Positions 11,444 through 21,627 of a DNA stretch of 64,000 bases are shown in pieces. Both the position numbers and the translations under genes were made by a program. The stretch's first letter is position 1. Every line of letters starts with the position of its first letter. Origin of the DNA: Limanda limanda (lineage: Eukaryota > Chordata > Actinopteri > Pleuronectiformes > Pleuronectidae); the NCBI RefSeq assembly GCF_963576545.1, contig NC_083654.1, positions 18,448,199 through 18,512,198 on the forward strand. Direction: 5' to 3'. The notes under the pieces are model-generated. The model was not told where the DNA came from and did no database searches. It saw only the letters and a list, made by a program, of their open reading frames with translations.

Positions 11444-11689
11444 CGTGTTGCCTTTTTTTGTGTTTTTGAACGATGACAAACCGGAATGAAAACAAGCCAA
11501 AATTAAATAGGAGTAACAAGGCTATTTTGTAAATGTAAGGAGTAGAAAGTACAGATATTTGCGTAAAAATGTAAGAAGTAGAAGTAAAAAGTCGACTGAA
11601 AAATAAATACTCCAGTAAAGTATAGATACCCAACATTTCTACTTAAGTAAGGTAACAAAGTATTTGTACTTCGTTATTTGACACCTCTG
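10972..11689 (+). mobile_element. hAT-type MITE with a perfect 8-bp TSD, containing an 18S rRNA fragment
   Basis: Ends CAGAGGTGTCAAA...TTTGACACCTCTG are perfect inverted repeats flanked by ACAAACAC on both sides. The interior is rich in AAAGTA/TACTTAAG motifs and encodes nothing. Unit C at about 14280-14300 keeps the uninterrupted site, so the insertion postdates the duplication or was lost from C. Positions 11409-11443 match the 3' end of eukaryotic 18S rRNA. Confidence 0.85.
11409..11443 (+). other. 35-bp 18S rRNA 3'-end fragment inside the MITE
   Basis: The run TGACTATCTAGAGG...GTCGTAACAAGGT equals the nearly invariant end of 18S rRNA (helix 44 and after), including the complete binding site of the universal ITS5 primer. 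It diverges at once on both sides, so it is a captured piece and not an rRNA gene. Confidence 0.85.
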
Positions 11690-12076
11690 ACAAACACACA
11701 CACAGACACTCCTCTCACCATGTTGACATTGTTTCTCCTCCTTCATCCCTCGCTTGTCAAGGCACACGTCATCATCTGCCTATTTGAGCCTTGTGCGCTG
11801 CTGGAAATGATAGCAATCTTGTCCAACCTGTTTGCCCACCAGGCTATTGAGAGCCAGGGAGAGGCTCGGGAGGTGACAGTGGCAGCAGATAGAGTGTCAA
11901 CCAACACACAGAGGTGAGGAAGCAGGAAATAGACCGCAAATAGAAGGTAGAGAGGAGGGCAGAGATACGAAAGTAGGACGTTTAAAGTCCAGTGACTTTT
12001 GCTCCACACTTAGTGAAAGCTTGTTAAACGTTAGTTTTCCCTTTGCTGCTCACAGGGACACAGAACAGCCACAACA

Positions 12077-13330
12077 ATGCGGATTGAGTTGATTGTGGGC
12101 CTTCTCTCCATCATGGTATCCTTGGGAATGGTGGTAGTTATTGTGGGCCAGCACAAGGAGCTGTCTATTGTGGAGTTGGAGAGTGAAAAGGCGGAAGGGA
12201 GTATCACAAACACTTTTGATCGATTGTCAAACAAGGACTTATTCAAAGAAGCGGTGGAGAAGCTGGTGCAGCAGGTGAAGAAAGAACTGGTGGAGCTGGA
12301 GCCTACAGTGCCCCTCCTGGACGCAGATAAGCAGAAGAAGGAGAAAGAAGATGCGACCTGTCAAGCAGAAAAGGTAAATTAAAAAGGCCCACAAAGAAAT
12401 GCTAGAAAGCAATGACTCAAGTACTTTACAAAAGTAGAGTGTCAGGTTTTTCATCCTTGAATAACTAAGTTTTGTGCCACTTTATACCTGTGCTACACCA
12501 TATTTAGATTCAAAATGTATATGTTGAGTTTATGCTTTATATTTGGAAAGATTAAACTCATGCTCTCCGATCTATTTCTTTTGGCTACTCATAAAAATCC
12601 GTCTAGTTGAGGCTCAGGTGCATTTACCTTAGATAAAAATAGATGTGCAGCAGAACTTTGTGTTTGCTTCTTTCCCAGTAAATAATACAAATTGTATATC
12701 CACATAGCAAAACTTTGTTAGAAAAAAAGTGGTCTACATATAAAGATTTTTATTTAAAAAAAAAGTACAGACACGTGAAAAATTTACTTAAAAATTAACA
12801 TCAATGTTAACTGTCTTTTAATGTTATTCAAATGTTTCTGCAAATCATTTTCTGTAACCCACTTCTTATTATGAAAATAATTGTACACTGGCTTGTATGT
12901 ACACTTCGGTTCACTTTTACATTTCCTTTATCAATCTAAGCAAACAAAACGAGATGAGCTGGCTCAACAAGAAAAGGAACACACAGACACTGAAGGTATA
13001 AACACGAAACCACCTCACAGATCATTTGCTGCTACCATGTGGAGAGATGACAGCGTCATCGAATAACCTCCATCCTTTCTCTGATATTAAGCTCCTCTAA
13101 AAGTTGAGTCTGATGCCTGGAAGGAGGAGCTTGCCAAACTGCAAGAACAACTAAAGTTACGCAGTCCAATATGTGATTTCCTGAAGGCGGACCTGGGAGA
13201 GCTGTAAGACACAAACACTGTTGCATAAATCAAACGTTTGCTGTTACAGAGCATAAATAAGTGGATTAACAATGATATCATTTTGTGTTTTAGGCAATTA
13301 TGTGCGAAGCCTGTGGAGGCAACCGCATAA
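12077..13330 (+). CDS. Unrecognised small coiled-coil membrane or secreted protein, copy B
   Basis: Exons 12077-12373, 12941-12995, 13092-13203 and 13294-13330 (501 nt, 166 residues), with the same splice sites as copy A. The N-terminal helix is unchanged to residue 22. From residue 23 on, exon 1 differs from A at 14 codons, clustered around KAEGSITNTF (KAKEDILQTF in A) and KLVQQVKKELVE (KLLQQAKKAIVE). Exon 2 adds K-to-Q and R-to-H, and exon 4 I-to-L. I counted no silent difference from A. The frame is intact, so the gene is probably functional. A 5' UTR exon ends at 11913. The 3' poly(A) region of A is missing, so termination must use another signal. Confidence 0.65.
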
Positions 13331-13957
13331 AAACCTCAGCAACCAGGAGACACAACCCCATGCCAGCTAATCAATGTTTATGTCAGATTTGTTCTCATAA
13401 TACTCCTTTCATTCATGTATAAAATGGTATTGATATGTTGTTGCACATCCTTGTTCTTTTGCATTGTAGGAATGTGATAATAAATTGTGGGTAAAGAGTA
13501 ATGTGATAAACTTGTTATATAAAAGCAATAATTGTACCTTCTTTAAAAACACGTTATTATGAGATCCAATAAAAATATACTAGATAGTGTTTCCAAATTT
13601 CTGATACTTTAAATCCACAACACAAACTGATTCATCCCTCTTATTATATTTCCCAAAGGACAAGTTAAACCATATACTGTCTATAACTGTATGTAAAAAA
13701 TTATTAAATATACCCTCTGGTTGAAGGTTTTCAGGGACAAATTTAGAGAAGCATGTAAGACAGAAAATCTGGATTTAATTCAATTTAATTTAATTGTCTT
13801 TGTATTATATGAAGGCACTTTTCATAGTAAGGTCGAGACCAGCAGTTCCCAGAAAAAGCAAATCTCCAACAGAACCAGATTCATGTCATTCTGGTGATTA
13901 TAATGAAAATAGCGATAGTTATAGATGTATTAGTCATATTATTATTGTGGTCGTTGT

Positions 13958-13974
13958 CCTTCTTTCTTCTTCTT

Positions 13975-14005
<31 letters not shown>
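13958..14005 (+). repeat. (CTT)n microsatellite, unit C
   Basis: The shortest of the three CTT tracts, about 15 units, in the equivalent position. Confidence 0.95.
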
Positions 14006-14755
14006 TAATTTATCATCACTCTGGACTCTTTATTTTGGACTTTGCCTTCTGATATTAAGAGTATTTCAGTTATTGATGTTAGATTACTTGTTTATTTTCC
14101 CCTGTGTCTCCCTTGGCTTATGTTTGTGTTTGGATATGTGTTCTCCCTGAGTTTCCAGTTTCCTGTTTTATTTTGAAGTTTTGTCTCCTTGTGTATTTCC
14201 CACTCTACTTCCTTGGATTCTTTCCCCTGTGATTGTCTGCACCTGTTCCTCATGTGTTTCCCCTGTGTCTAATTACCCGCGTATACACACACACACAGTG
14301 ATACTCCTCTCACAACCTTGACATTGTTTCTCCTCCTTCATCCCTCGCGTGTAAGTTTCTTGTGCTCCCTTGTTTTGAGTTCTTTGGATACCAGTGCTTT
14401 TCTGTGTGTGGACTGAAAAATACCAAAGTACAAGGCACACCTCATCACCTGCCTATTTGAGCCTTGTGCGCTGCTGTAAATGATAGCAATCTTGTCCAAC
14501 CTGTTTGCCCACCAGGCTATTGAGAGCCAGGGAGAGGCTCGGGAGGGGACAGTGGCAGCAGATAGAGTGTCACTGTCAACCAACAGAGAGAGGTGAGGAA
14601 GCAGGAAATAGACCGCAAATAGAAGGAAGAGAGGAGGGCAGAGATACGAAAGTAGGACGTTTAAAGTCCAGTGACTTTTGCTCCACACTTAGTGAAAGCT
14701 TGTTAAACGTTAGTTTTCCCTTTGCTGCTCACAGGGACACAGAACAGCCACAACA

Positions 14756-16000
14756 ATGCGGATTGAGTTGATTGTGGGCCTTCTCTCCATCATGGTATCC
14801 TTGGGAATGGTGGTAGTTATTATGGGCCAGCACAAGGAGCTGCCTATTGTGGAGTTGGAGAGTGAAAAGGCGAAAGAGGATATCTTACAAACTTTTGATC
14901 GATTGTCAAACAAGGACTTATTCAAAGAATCGGTGGAGAAGCTGCTGCAGCAGGCGAAGAAAGCAATTGTGGAACTGGAGCCTACAGTGCCCCTCCTGGA
15001 CGCAGATAAGCAGAAGAAGGAGAAAGAAGATGCGACCTGTCAAGCAGAAAAGGTAAATAAAAAGGCCCACAAAGAAATGCTAGAAAGCAATGACTCAAGT
15101 ACTTTACAAAAGTAGAGTTTCAGGTTTTTCATCCTTGAATAACTAAGTTTTGTGTCACTTTATACCTGTGGTACACCATATTTAGATTCAAAAAGCATAT
15201 GTTGAGTTTATGCTTTATATTTGGAAAGATTAAACTCATGCTCTCCGATCTATTTCTTTTGGCTACTCATAAAAATCCGTCTAGTTGAGGCTCAGGTGCA
15301 TTTACCTTAGATAAAAATAGATGTGCAGCAGAACTTTGTGTTTGCTTCTTTCCCAGTAAATTATACAAATTGTATATCCACATAGCAAAACTTTGTTAGA
15401 AAAAAAGTGGTCTACATATAAAGATTTTTATTTAAAAAAAAGTACAGACACGTGAAAAATTAACTGAAAAAAATTAACATCAATGTTAACTGTCTTTTAA
15501 TGTTATTCAAATGTTTCTGCAAATCATTTTCTGTAAACCACTTATTAAGAAAATAATTGTACACTGGCTTGTATGTACACTTCGGTTCACTTTTACATTT
15601 CCTTTATCAATCTAAGCAAACAAAACGAGATGAGCTGGCTCAAAAAGAAAAGGAACGCACAGACACTGAAGGTATAAACACGAAACCACCTCACAGATCA
15701 TTTGCTGCCACCATGTGGAGAGATGACAGCGTCATCGAATAACCTCCATCCTTTCTCTGATATTAAGCTCCTCTAAAAGTTGAGTCTGATGCCTGGAAGG
15801 AGGAGCTTGCCAAACTGCAAGAACAACTAAAGTTACGCAGTCCAATATGTGATTTCCTGAAGGCGGACCTGGGAGAGCTGTAAGACACAAACACTGTTGC
15901 ATAAATCAAACGTTTGCTGTTACAGAGCATAAATAAGTGGATTAACAATGATATCATTTTGTGTTTTAGGCAATTATGTGAGAAGCGAGCAACCGCATAA
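14756..16000 (+). CDS. Unrecognised small coiled-coil membrane or secreted protein, copy C
   Basis: Exons 14756-15052, 15617-15671, 15768-15879 and 15970-16000 (495 nt, 164 residues). Exon 1 differs from A by three silent and two replacement codons (D to L, N to D), so A and C are the closer pair in coding sequence. Exon 4 carries an in-frame 6-nt deletion and ends LQLCEKRATA in place of LQICAKPVEATA. Poly(A) signal near 16140 (AATAAAACTG). The nested insertion lies beyond it, so the coding unit is intact. A 5' UTR exon is spliced to the ATG exon as in A. Confidence 0.65.
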
Positions 16001-16530
16001 AAACCTCAGCAACCAGGAGACACAACCCCATGCCAGCTAATCAATGTTTATGTCAGATTTGTTCTCATAATATTTTTTTCATTCATGTATGAAGTGCTAT
16101 TGATATGTTGTTGAGCCAACATTAGTGCTGTGACCCTGATAATAAAACTGTTTGATGTTTTTCGGAATCTTTTTGTCCCTGTAAAATTATTTATCATTTA
16201 ATTTAGGACAGTAAGTGAAACTATAAAGGCATTCAGCCAGTGTTAATTTTGGCAGCTATTTTTGATTTAGTCTTAGTCTTAGTCTTTTGACGAAAATGCA
16301 TATTAGTTTTAGTCACATTTAGTCATTTTTATCCTTAGTTTTAGTCTAGTTTTAGTCGACGAAAACAAATTACATTTTAGTCTAGTTTTAGTCACATTTA
16401 ATAGCCACATTAAACTCCTTATCTTCCCTTCTCAGGTCCAGGGACCCCCTGTGTTGTGTCTACAACTGCATACTAGTCTAGCTTTCAGTACTTAGGTTGT
16501 CCATTATAAATCCCTCCTATAGGTCTATAG

Positions 16531-16980
16531 CAGGGGTCGGCAACCTTTACTATCAAAAGAGCCATTTTGCCCTCTTCCCCCAAATAAAATTTGTCTGGAG
16601 CCGTAAAACATATTTGATAACAAAGCTGATCAAATTTTATATAAAGTTATACTATACTAATCTGTAGATTATTGCATTTATGAAATTATAGAACAACAAT
16701 AAAGAAAACTGTTGACATTTTATTTATTTTTACCTGTTACAACAAAGTGAAACACCAAATGCTTATGAAGAGGAGAAGAAAATACACAGGCAAGTGTAGG
16801 CCTACTTTGAAATAAATTAAACGCAGAACTATGTAGGGTTATTTGAGTCATCCCCATATTTGTGGGAAATGTATGAAATAAGAAGTACCCTATTTTGATA
16901 TAAATAAAAACATATAGCTGCAGCCTATATATTTTAGTTGGCGTTGGCGAAATGTGAAAACAAAAAGTGAAAGCAGATCA
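16531..16980 (+). mobile_element. Charlie-like hAT 5' end, partial
   Basis: Begins CAGGGGTCGGCAACCTTTA with AAGAGCCATTTTG following, the signature 5' end of Charlie-type hAT elements. No matching 3' terminus is visible, so it is a one-ended fragment; the right limit is approximate. Confidence 0.5.
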
Positions 16981-17228
16981 GACTGGAGACGGACAGTGAA
17001 ACTGCACCTCTGTAGAAACCAGCTGCAGCCTCTGCTCTGATCCAGAAGCTGCGGCGCTGATCTCAGAGCAGCTGAGACCAGAGAAACTCTGTGTTTTCAC
17101 TGTTTCCATAGTTAAGAAGCAGCAGGTGAGTCAGTGACCGCCTGCTTCACATGAACGAGCTCTGATCTCACTTTGTCTCTCTGAGCGAGTGCGCGGGGAC
17201 GGAGCCTCGGGACCGGTACGCTGTCTGG

Positions 17229-17235
17229 GAGCACA

Positions 17236-17266
<31 letters not shown>

Positions 17267-17284
17267 GCACACACACACACACAC
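17229..17284 (+). repeat. (AC)n microsatellite inside element A
   Basis: AC/GC dinucleotide run in the outer element's interior. Confidence 0.9.
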
Positions 17285-17558
17285 TCGCCACTCCGGGTAC
17301 TTCATGACGGCCTGATACGATTATGTTTTTAAAAATTGTTGTGACTTAGTCAACCGCCAACATTTTCGTTTCGTCTCGTCTCGTTAACGAAAATTAAAAT
17401 AGATTTCGTCATAGTTTTTATTTTCAAAGATCCATTTCGTTACGTCTTCGTCTCGTCTTAGTCATGGGAAAAGGGGCGTTAACGAATATTTCTCGTTATC
17501 CTTATCGTCAACCAGGGGCGTTTCTAGGATTGAAAGAAAGGGGGGGCTTAGCCCCTAA

Positions 17559-18550
17559 AGGCTCTTATATACTACTACGTGTCCGTTTCTCGGAGAGTTC
17601 TCAGCAGGGGGCAAAGACTCTTTTTGATTTTTACTTCTCCGTCAGTCTACGTCCGGAAAAAATTCACCGCCAAACCCATAGGTGGCGCAACGGAAGACGA
17701 GCTCAGAGGAGCCTACCCCATTTGGGAAGAAGAAGTCCACGTGTCTCTGTTGACATGTTGGCCTGCGTCCCACACACTGAACCATGGCAACTAACAGAAC
17801 TAAATAAAGTGACACCCAGCGGGTCAAAATGCTGATGTAATCGTTTCTTAGCGCAGCGGTTCCCCGGTCTTGTTTCCGAACTGTGTTGCTGATTCCACAG
17901 CTTGAATCTGCTTGAGGCTACATGTAGCTAGAAGCTACACGGACCTAGCTCCCCCCAGCTTCCACACACAGTCAGCAGGGACTCCCGACACTAACTACTA
18001 CTATCCAGTGTTTGCTTCTAACCTGACGGTATTATAGAAACAGTGTCATGATAGAAGTGGAATTAAAGTCGTGACGGCGGGTTCTTGCACTGTTACCACC
18101 GCAGTTAGCATGGTGGCTAGCCTAGCCCGCTAGCCTAGCCTGCTAGCGCCGTTTTGAAAGCTCGTTATAACCGTCTGTGACCGTGCACACATGCCCTCAG
18201 TGCTCTAACGAGCCACCGTCAGCCGGACAACTCCGCTGGCTTAACACACACGTCACATTAATCGTAGAATCATAGTTGTGTTCGTGTTTGATGCTACATG
18301 GAAGTAAACAGGAAGTAAACAGGAAGTTTGAGGTCCGGAAATACGGAAATGACGTCATACGGAAATGATGTCGTTCGCGGACCAATCACAGCCAAGAGCG
18401 GTCCATCGGGTCTCCAACATGAAGACGGATAGTTAGAAAAATCAGACGTGTACGAAAAGCTGTACGAAGCATTCGGAGAGTGCGTTTCACGACGGATAGG
18501 GCGGTCTTATCTGTCCGTAATAGAAGAAACGGAGAGGCATAAATTGGCCT
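17559..18550 (-). mobile_element. PIF/Harbinger-like MITE (same family as 62625-63534)
   Basis: Ends AGGCTC...TGGCCT with 3-bp TSD TAA (17556-17558 and 18551-18553), the TWA target typical of Harbinger. It is a full inverted homologue of 62625-63534, sharing GTCCGTTTCTCGGAGAG, a CTAGC-rich stretch near 18110-18150 and GACCGCCCTATCCGTC on the other strand. Confidence 0.75.
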
Positions 18551-19208
18551 TAAGGATGTTGAATGTTTGCGCACACAGCGCGCGCCAATTTTTTTGGGCT
18601 CAATTGGGGCTGCGGATATCCATTGTCCATTTCAGACAGTTCATAGATTGGTTCTATCAGAAAGAGTGTGATTTTTCTCTGTATCTTTGCTTGAATTCAT
18701 TCAGTATAAGATAACAGAAGTTATCTATCACCTCTGCTAAAGAATCTTCTTATATCCATCTGGTCAATGAATTGGATGATATACCGATACAATAGCGTTA
18801 TGAGGGACACTGACATTTAGTTTTCACTAGCATTAACTGATTATAAACAACAACATTCTATAAGCACTGATATTATTGTTTTAAAATACTAGAGATAGAT
18901 ATTAATGCAAAGAATAGAGAGCTGTCGATAGTTATTTCTTACATTTCAAATTTGCTCATTCACACTCTTGCTCACTGGAGACATTTTCTAACAAAATAGC
19001 TAGCTAGCTAGCTTAGTGTTAACATAGCTCATTACAATATTCCCTTTCATTTGCCTCAAGTAAACCTAAATTTAAGCAGGTAACAATCGTTAACAACTAC
19101 AGATAGCCACATTCTGTAACTACCTGTACTTACAATTTCACTCTGTGCATCATTTACTATGAGCTAAACTCCTTGGCTGTAATCCTGCTGTCTTGATGAG
19201 AGACGTTA

Positions 19209-19752
19209 AGGCCGGCGCATGCTTCTGCGTTTTCACGGGCCCGGAGACGCAAGAGCCCTTCCGGGCCCCTCACGGCCCTTCTTACGTCCTTACGTGCGTC
19301 GGCCAATTTTTCTAACTAGACTGTAAAGCCCCGCAAGCGTCACCCGCCCGCAAGGGCTGTGATTGGTCTGCTGACTACATCATTTCCGGAGTCGCATTTC
19401 CGGTTCATGCCCGGAAACCACGGAAGATTTAGAAGAACGAATATGGACCAAATAGAAGAGCACTTGGCAGAAGAGATCCGACACTATGTCCACTAGTATT
19501 ACCCGTCACTAACCGGCGGATTTTTCCGCCAGAAAAAGGCTCTGAGGAGCCGCCGTGGTAAATAAATTGCTCTTCTTCGTGCAACACAGGAAGAAGAGCC
19601 GACTTCGACAAAAAACATTACTGCGCCTAGTGTTCTGGCGGGGAATTGCATGGCAACACTCGCAACGGTTAGAAAACGATGAATGAGAACGAGTCCTGCG
19701 TTACAGCTGCGTGCCTGCGGGCCCCTGACAACGCAGAAGCATGCTCCGGCCT
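19209..19752 (+). mobile_element. Second Harbinger-like MITE inside element B
   Basis: Near-perfect inverted ends AGGCCGGCGCATGCTTCTGC and AGGCCGGAGCATGCTTCTGC, flanked by TTA and ATA (one mismatch). The terminal motif ATGCTTCTRCGT is shared with the 62.6 kb element, so they are relatives. Confidence 0.65.
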
Positions 19753-20689
19753 ATACTTGGCAGAGTGAGAAAGTCAGCGCAGCAGCGATGCAGACTCCCC
19801 AAGGTCCTAGTGCCCTGTCCTTTATTGTATGATGAGAGGCTGTTGGATTGTAATTTGAAGTGGTAGAAAACATACAAAGCAGAAACGCCCTCACATATGT
19901 AGCATGTTAGAGTTATAAATAACTTGTCCATGTGTAAAACAATAGTTTAATTTAAAAAAAAAAATTAAAAAAAATCCCCAAAATTATTTGGGGGGGCTGA
20001 AGAACATTTTAGGGGGGCTTCAGCCCCCCTAAAACAGGCCTAACGACGCCCCTGTCGTCAACGAAATTAACACTGCATTCAGCAGAGCACATATACACGT
20101 CCAACAAGGCCCAGCAATCCCCTTATAAGTTACTGGTTTTTATTTTTGTGGTAATTAGTGGACCTGTTGTTTTTTTGCTCACATGTGGGAAAGATAATAT
20201 TTTTAATCCCCAGTCTCCCACTCTTAGTTTTCACCCCGACTGCAGTTTATTATTATTTTGTTTAACATGTATAATTGATTAAAAAATAAATAACTGTAAG
20301 GAGCAATCTTTCCACGTGACCCACAATTTGTGACTGCAGCCTCTCAAATGTGTGAGTCCCTTGTGTAAACGTGAACACGACACCTGCCACAGTAAAGAGT
20401 GTACAGGCGACTGTAGTGAAATATGATAGTGATATACCAGGAGAGAACACATGTGGGCAGCACTGAGGGGCTTTTTAAGTTTGTATGTGACTAAACACAT
20501 GAATACATAGGTGTAATTAAACAAACAGATATTGATGAGCGTGCATTTCAGCCATTTTACTCTATATCACTTAGTCCAAAGCGCATATAAATAATGTAAA
20601 CATTTTTATATAAATTATTTTATTTTATTTTAAACTGTTATTTTATCAATTGATTTGTAAATGCACATCCTTGTTCTTTTGCCTTATAT

Positions 20690-20900
20690 CAATCTTAAAG
20701 AGGCATTAAATTAATTCAATTTGTGTTTGTATAGCATAAAATCATAATATACATTATCTCAAGGAACTTTACATAGAAGGTCAAGAACTTAAAAATGTTT
20801 GGCCTATAGCAGCATAACTGGAGATTTTTAGGATTGATTAATACTCATTCAATAATTCAATATCGATATTTAAAATACATCAGGTAAAGTAAAGAGGTAA
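20690..20900 (+). repeat. SINE-like fragment
   Basis: TTCAATTTGTGTTTGTATAG...CTCAAGGAACTTTACATAG resembles the common teleost repeat also embedded in each tandem unit (for example 7395-7445). Limits are approximate. Confidence 0.4.
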
Positions 20901-20993
20901 AGAGTCATGAGGGAATGATGATACTCTGACCTGAAGGCTTCTTAACATGACAGTGCAACTCGACCTGCAGCCGCATCACCGCATGTGTCCCAC

Positions 20994-21172
20994 AGAGATA
21001 GAGAGAGAGAGAGAGAGAGAGGGAGGGAGGGACTACTTTCTCAGCAGGGAGGAGGAGGGAGGGAGAGAGGGAGGAGGGAGGTGAGTTATGCCAACAAGCC
21101 GATTATTAAAGGCTACTGAGGGCACACACACACATACACACACACTCACACACACACATTCACACACACTGA
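20994..21172 (+). repeat. Purine-rich (GA/GGGA)n and (AC)n tracts in the hcn 5' region
   Basis: A polypurine run at 20994-21081 and an AC run at 21122-21170 sit immediately upstream of the likely hcn 5' UTR exon. They may be part of its promoter. Confidence 0.8.
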
Positions 21173-21179
21173 GCATCTG

Positions 21180-21350
21180 AGGCTGCAGAAGTTTCTCTTT
21201 TCCCCTCGTTCATCTCAGGATTGTACTTTTTTAATGGACGCTGCAACTTTTCATGGATTTTTATTATAAGAACTGGAGTCAGGAAATTGTTATATATATG
21301 TGATATATGATTTGGAGATTTGCGATGTATATGGTGTAATCAGCAGAGAG
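21180..21350 (+). other. Probable hcn 5' UTR exon
   Basis: The stretch ends in AGAGAG|gtaagagtg, an excellent donor at 21351, with a possible acceptor near 21600 just before the coding ATG at 21628. The transcription start is not resolved. Confidence 0.4.
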
Positions 21351-21627
21351 GTAAGAGTGAGGTTCTGGTATTTTAGGTTTATGTGGCTTCACTTGAAGAT
21401 ATTGCATTTTTAAGTTCGGCTGCTCTATTGTAAAGTTCATCGTGTGTCATTTTATTTTTCTAAATATGTTTGACTAAATAACTGTCAATGAAGTTAATTT
21501 AACAGAAAATGACATCTGCAAGTTACCTTTTTTAGTTAGTGAACTTTATAGTCAGGCAACAAAAGCCAAATTACAGGCACATTAGACACCTCTTTGCTGT
21601 GAGCGGTCTAAATTGGAAGGTGTCGCC

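Larger units (their letters stand above)
10063..13460 (+). repeat. Tandem segmental duplication, unit B
   Basis: Second copy of the unit. It contains a 718-bp MITE (10972-11689) absent from C. It lost the 3' portion matching 9330-10050 of A; the junction is at about 13443, where GATATGTTGTTG runs straight into CACATCCTTG. Confidence 0.85.
17513..20054 (+). mobile_element. Inner hAT-like element B of the nested stack
   Basis: Termini CAGGGGCGTTTCTAGG...CCTAACGACGCCCCTG, with a perfect 8-bp TSD TCGTCAAC (17505-17512 and 20055-20062) inside element A. Its own ends contain runs of G/C (GGGGGGCT...AGCCCCCC). It holds two Harbinger-type MITEs. The short frames over it have no transposase similarity. 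Confidence 0.8.
16238..20075 (+). mobile_element. Outer hAT-like element A of a nested stack
   Basis: Termini CAGTGTTAATTT...AAATTAACACTG, with a perfect 8-bp TSD CATTCAGC (16230-16237 and 20076-20083). Subterminal arrays of TTTTAGTC (left) and TCTCGTC/ACGAAA (right) are typical of short-repeat-rich hAT MITEs. About 1.3 kb of its own sequence is split by element B. No transposase frame was found. Confidence 0.8.
13461..20682 (+). repeat. Tandem segmental duplication, unit C (split by nested transposons)
   Basis: Third copy. It matches unit A up to 16237 and resumes at 20076 (CATTCAGCAGAGCAC) through 20682. The 3.84 kb between is the nested insertion. Its CTT tract is only about 48 bp. Confidence 0.85.

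Noticed and set aside
17464..17835. 123-residue plus-strand frame
   Set aside because: Crosses the boundary of two nested transposons, so it cannot be an old gene; no transposase motif.
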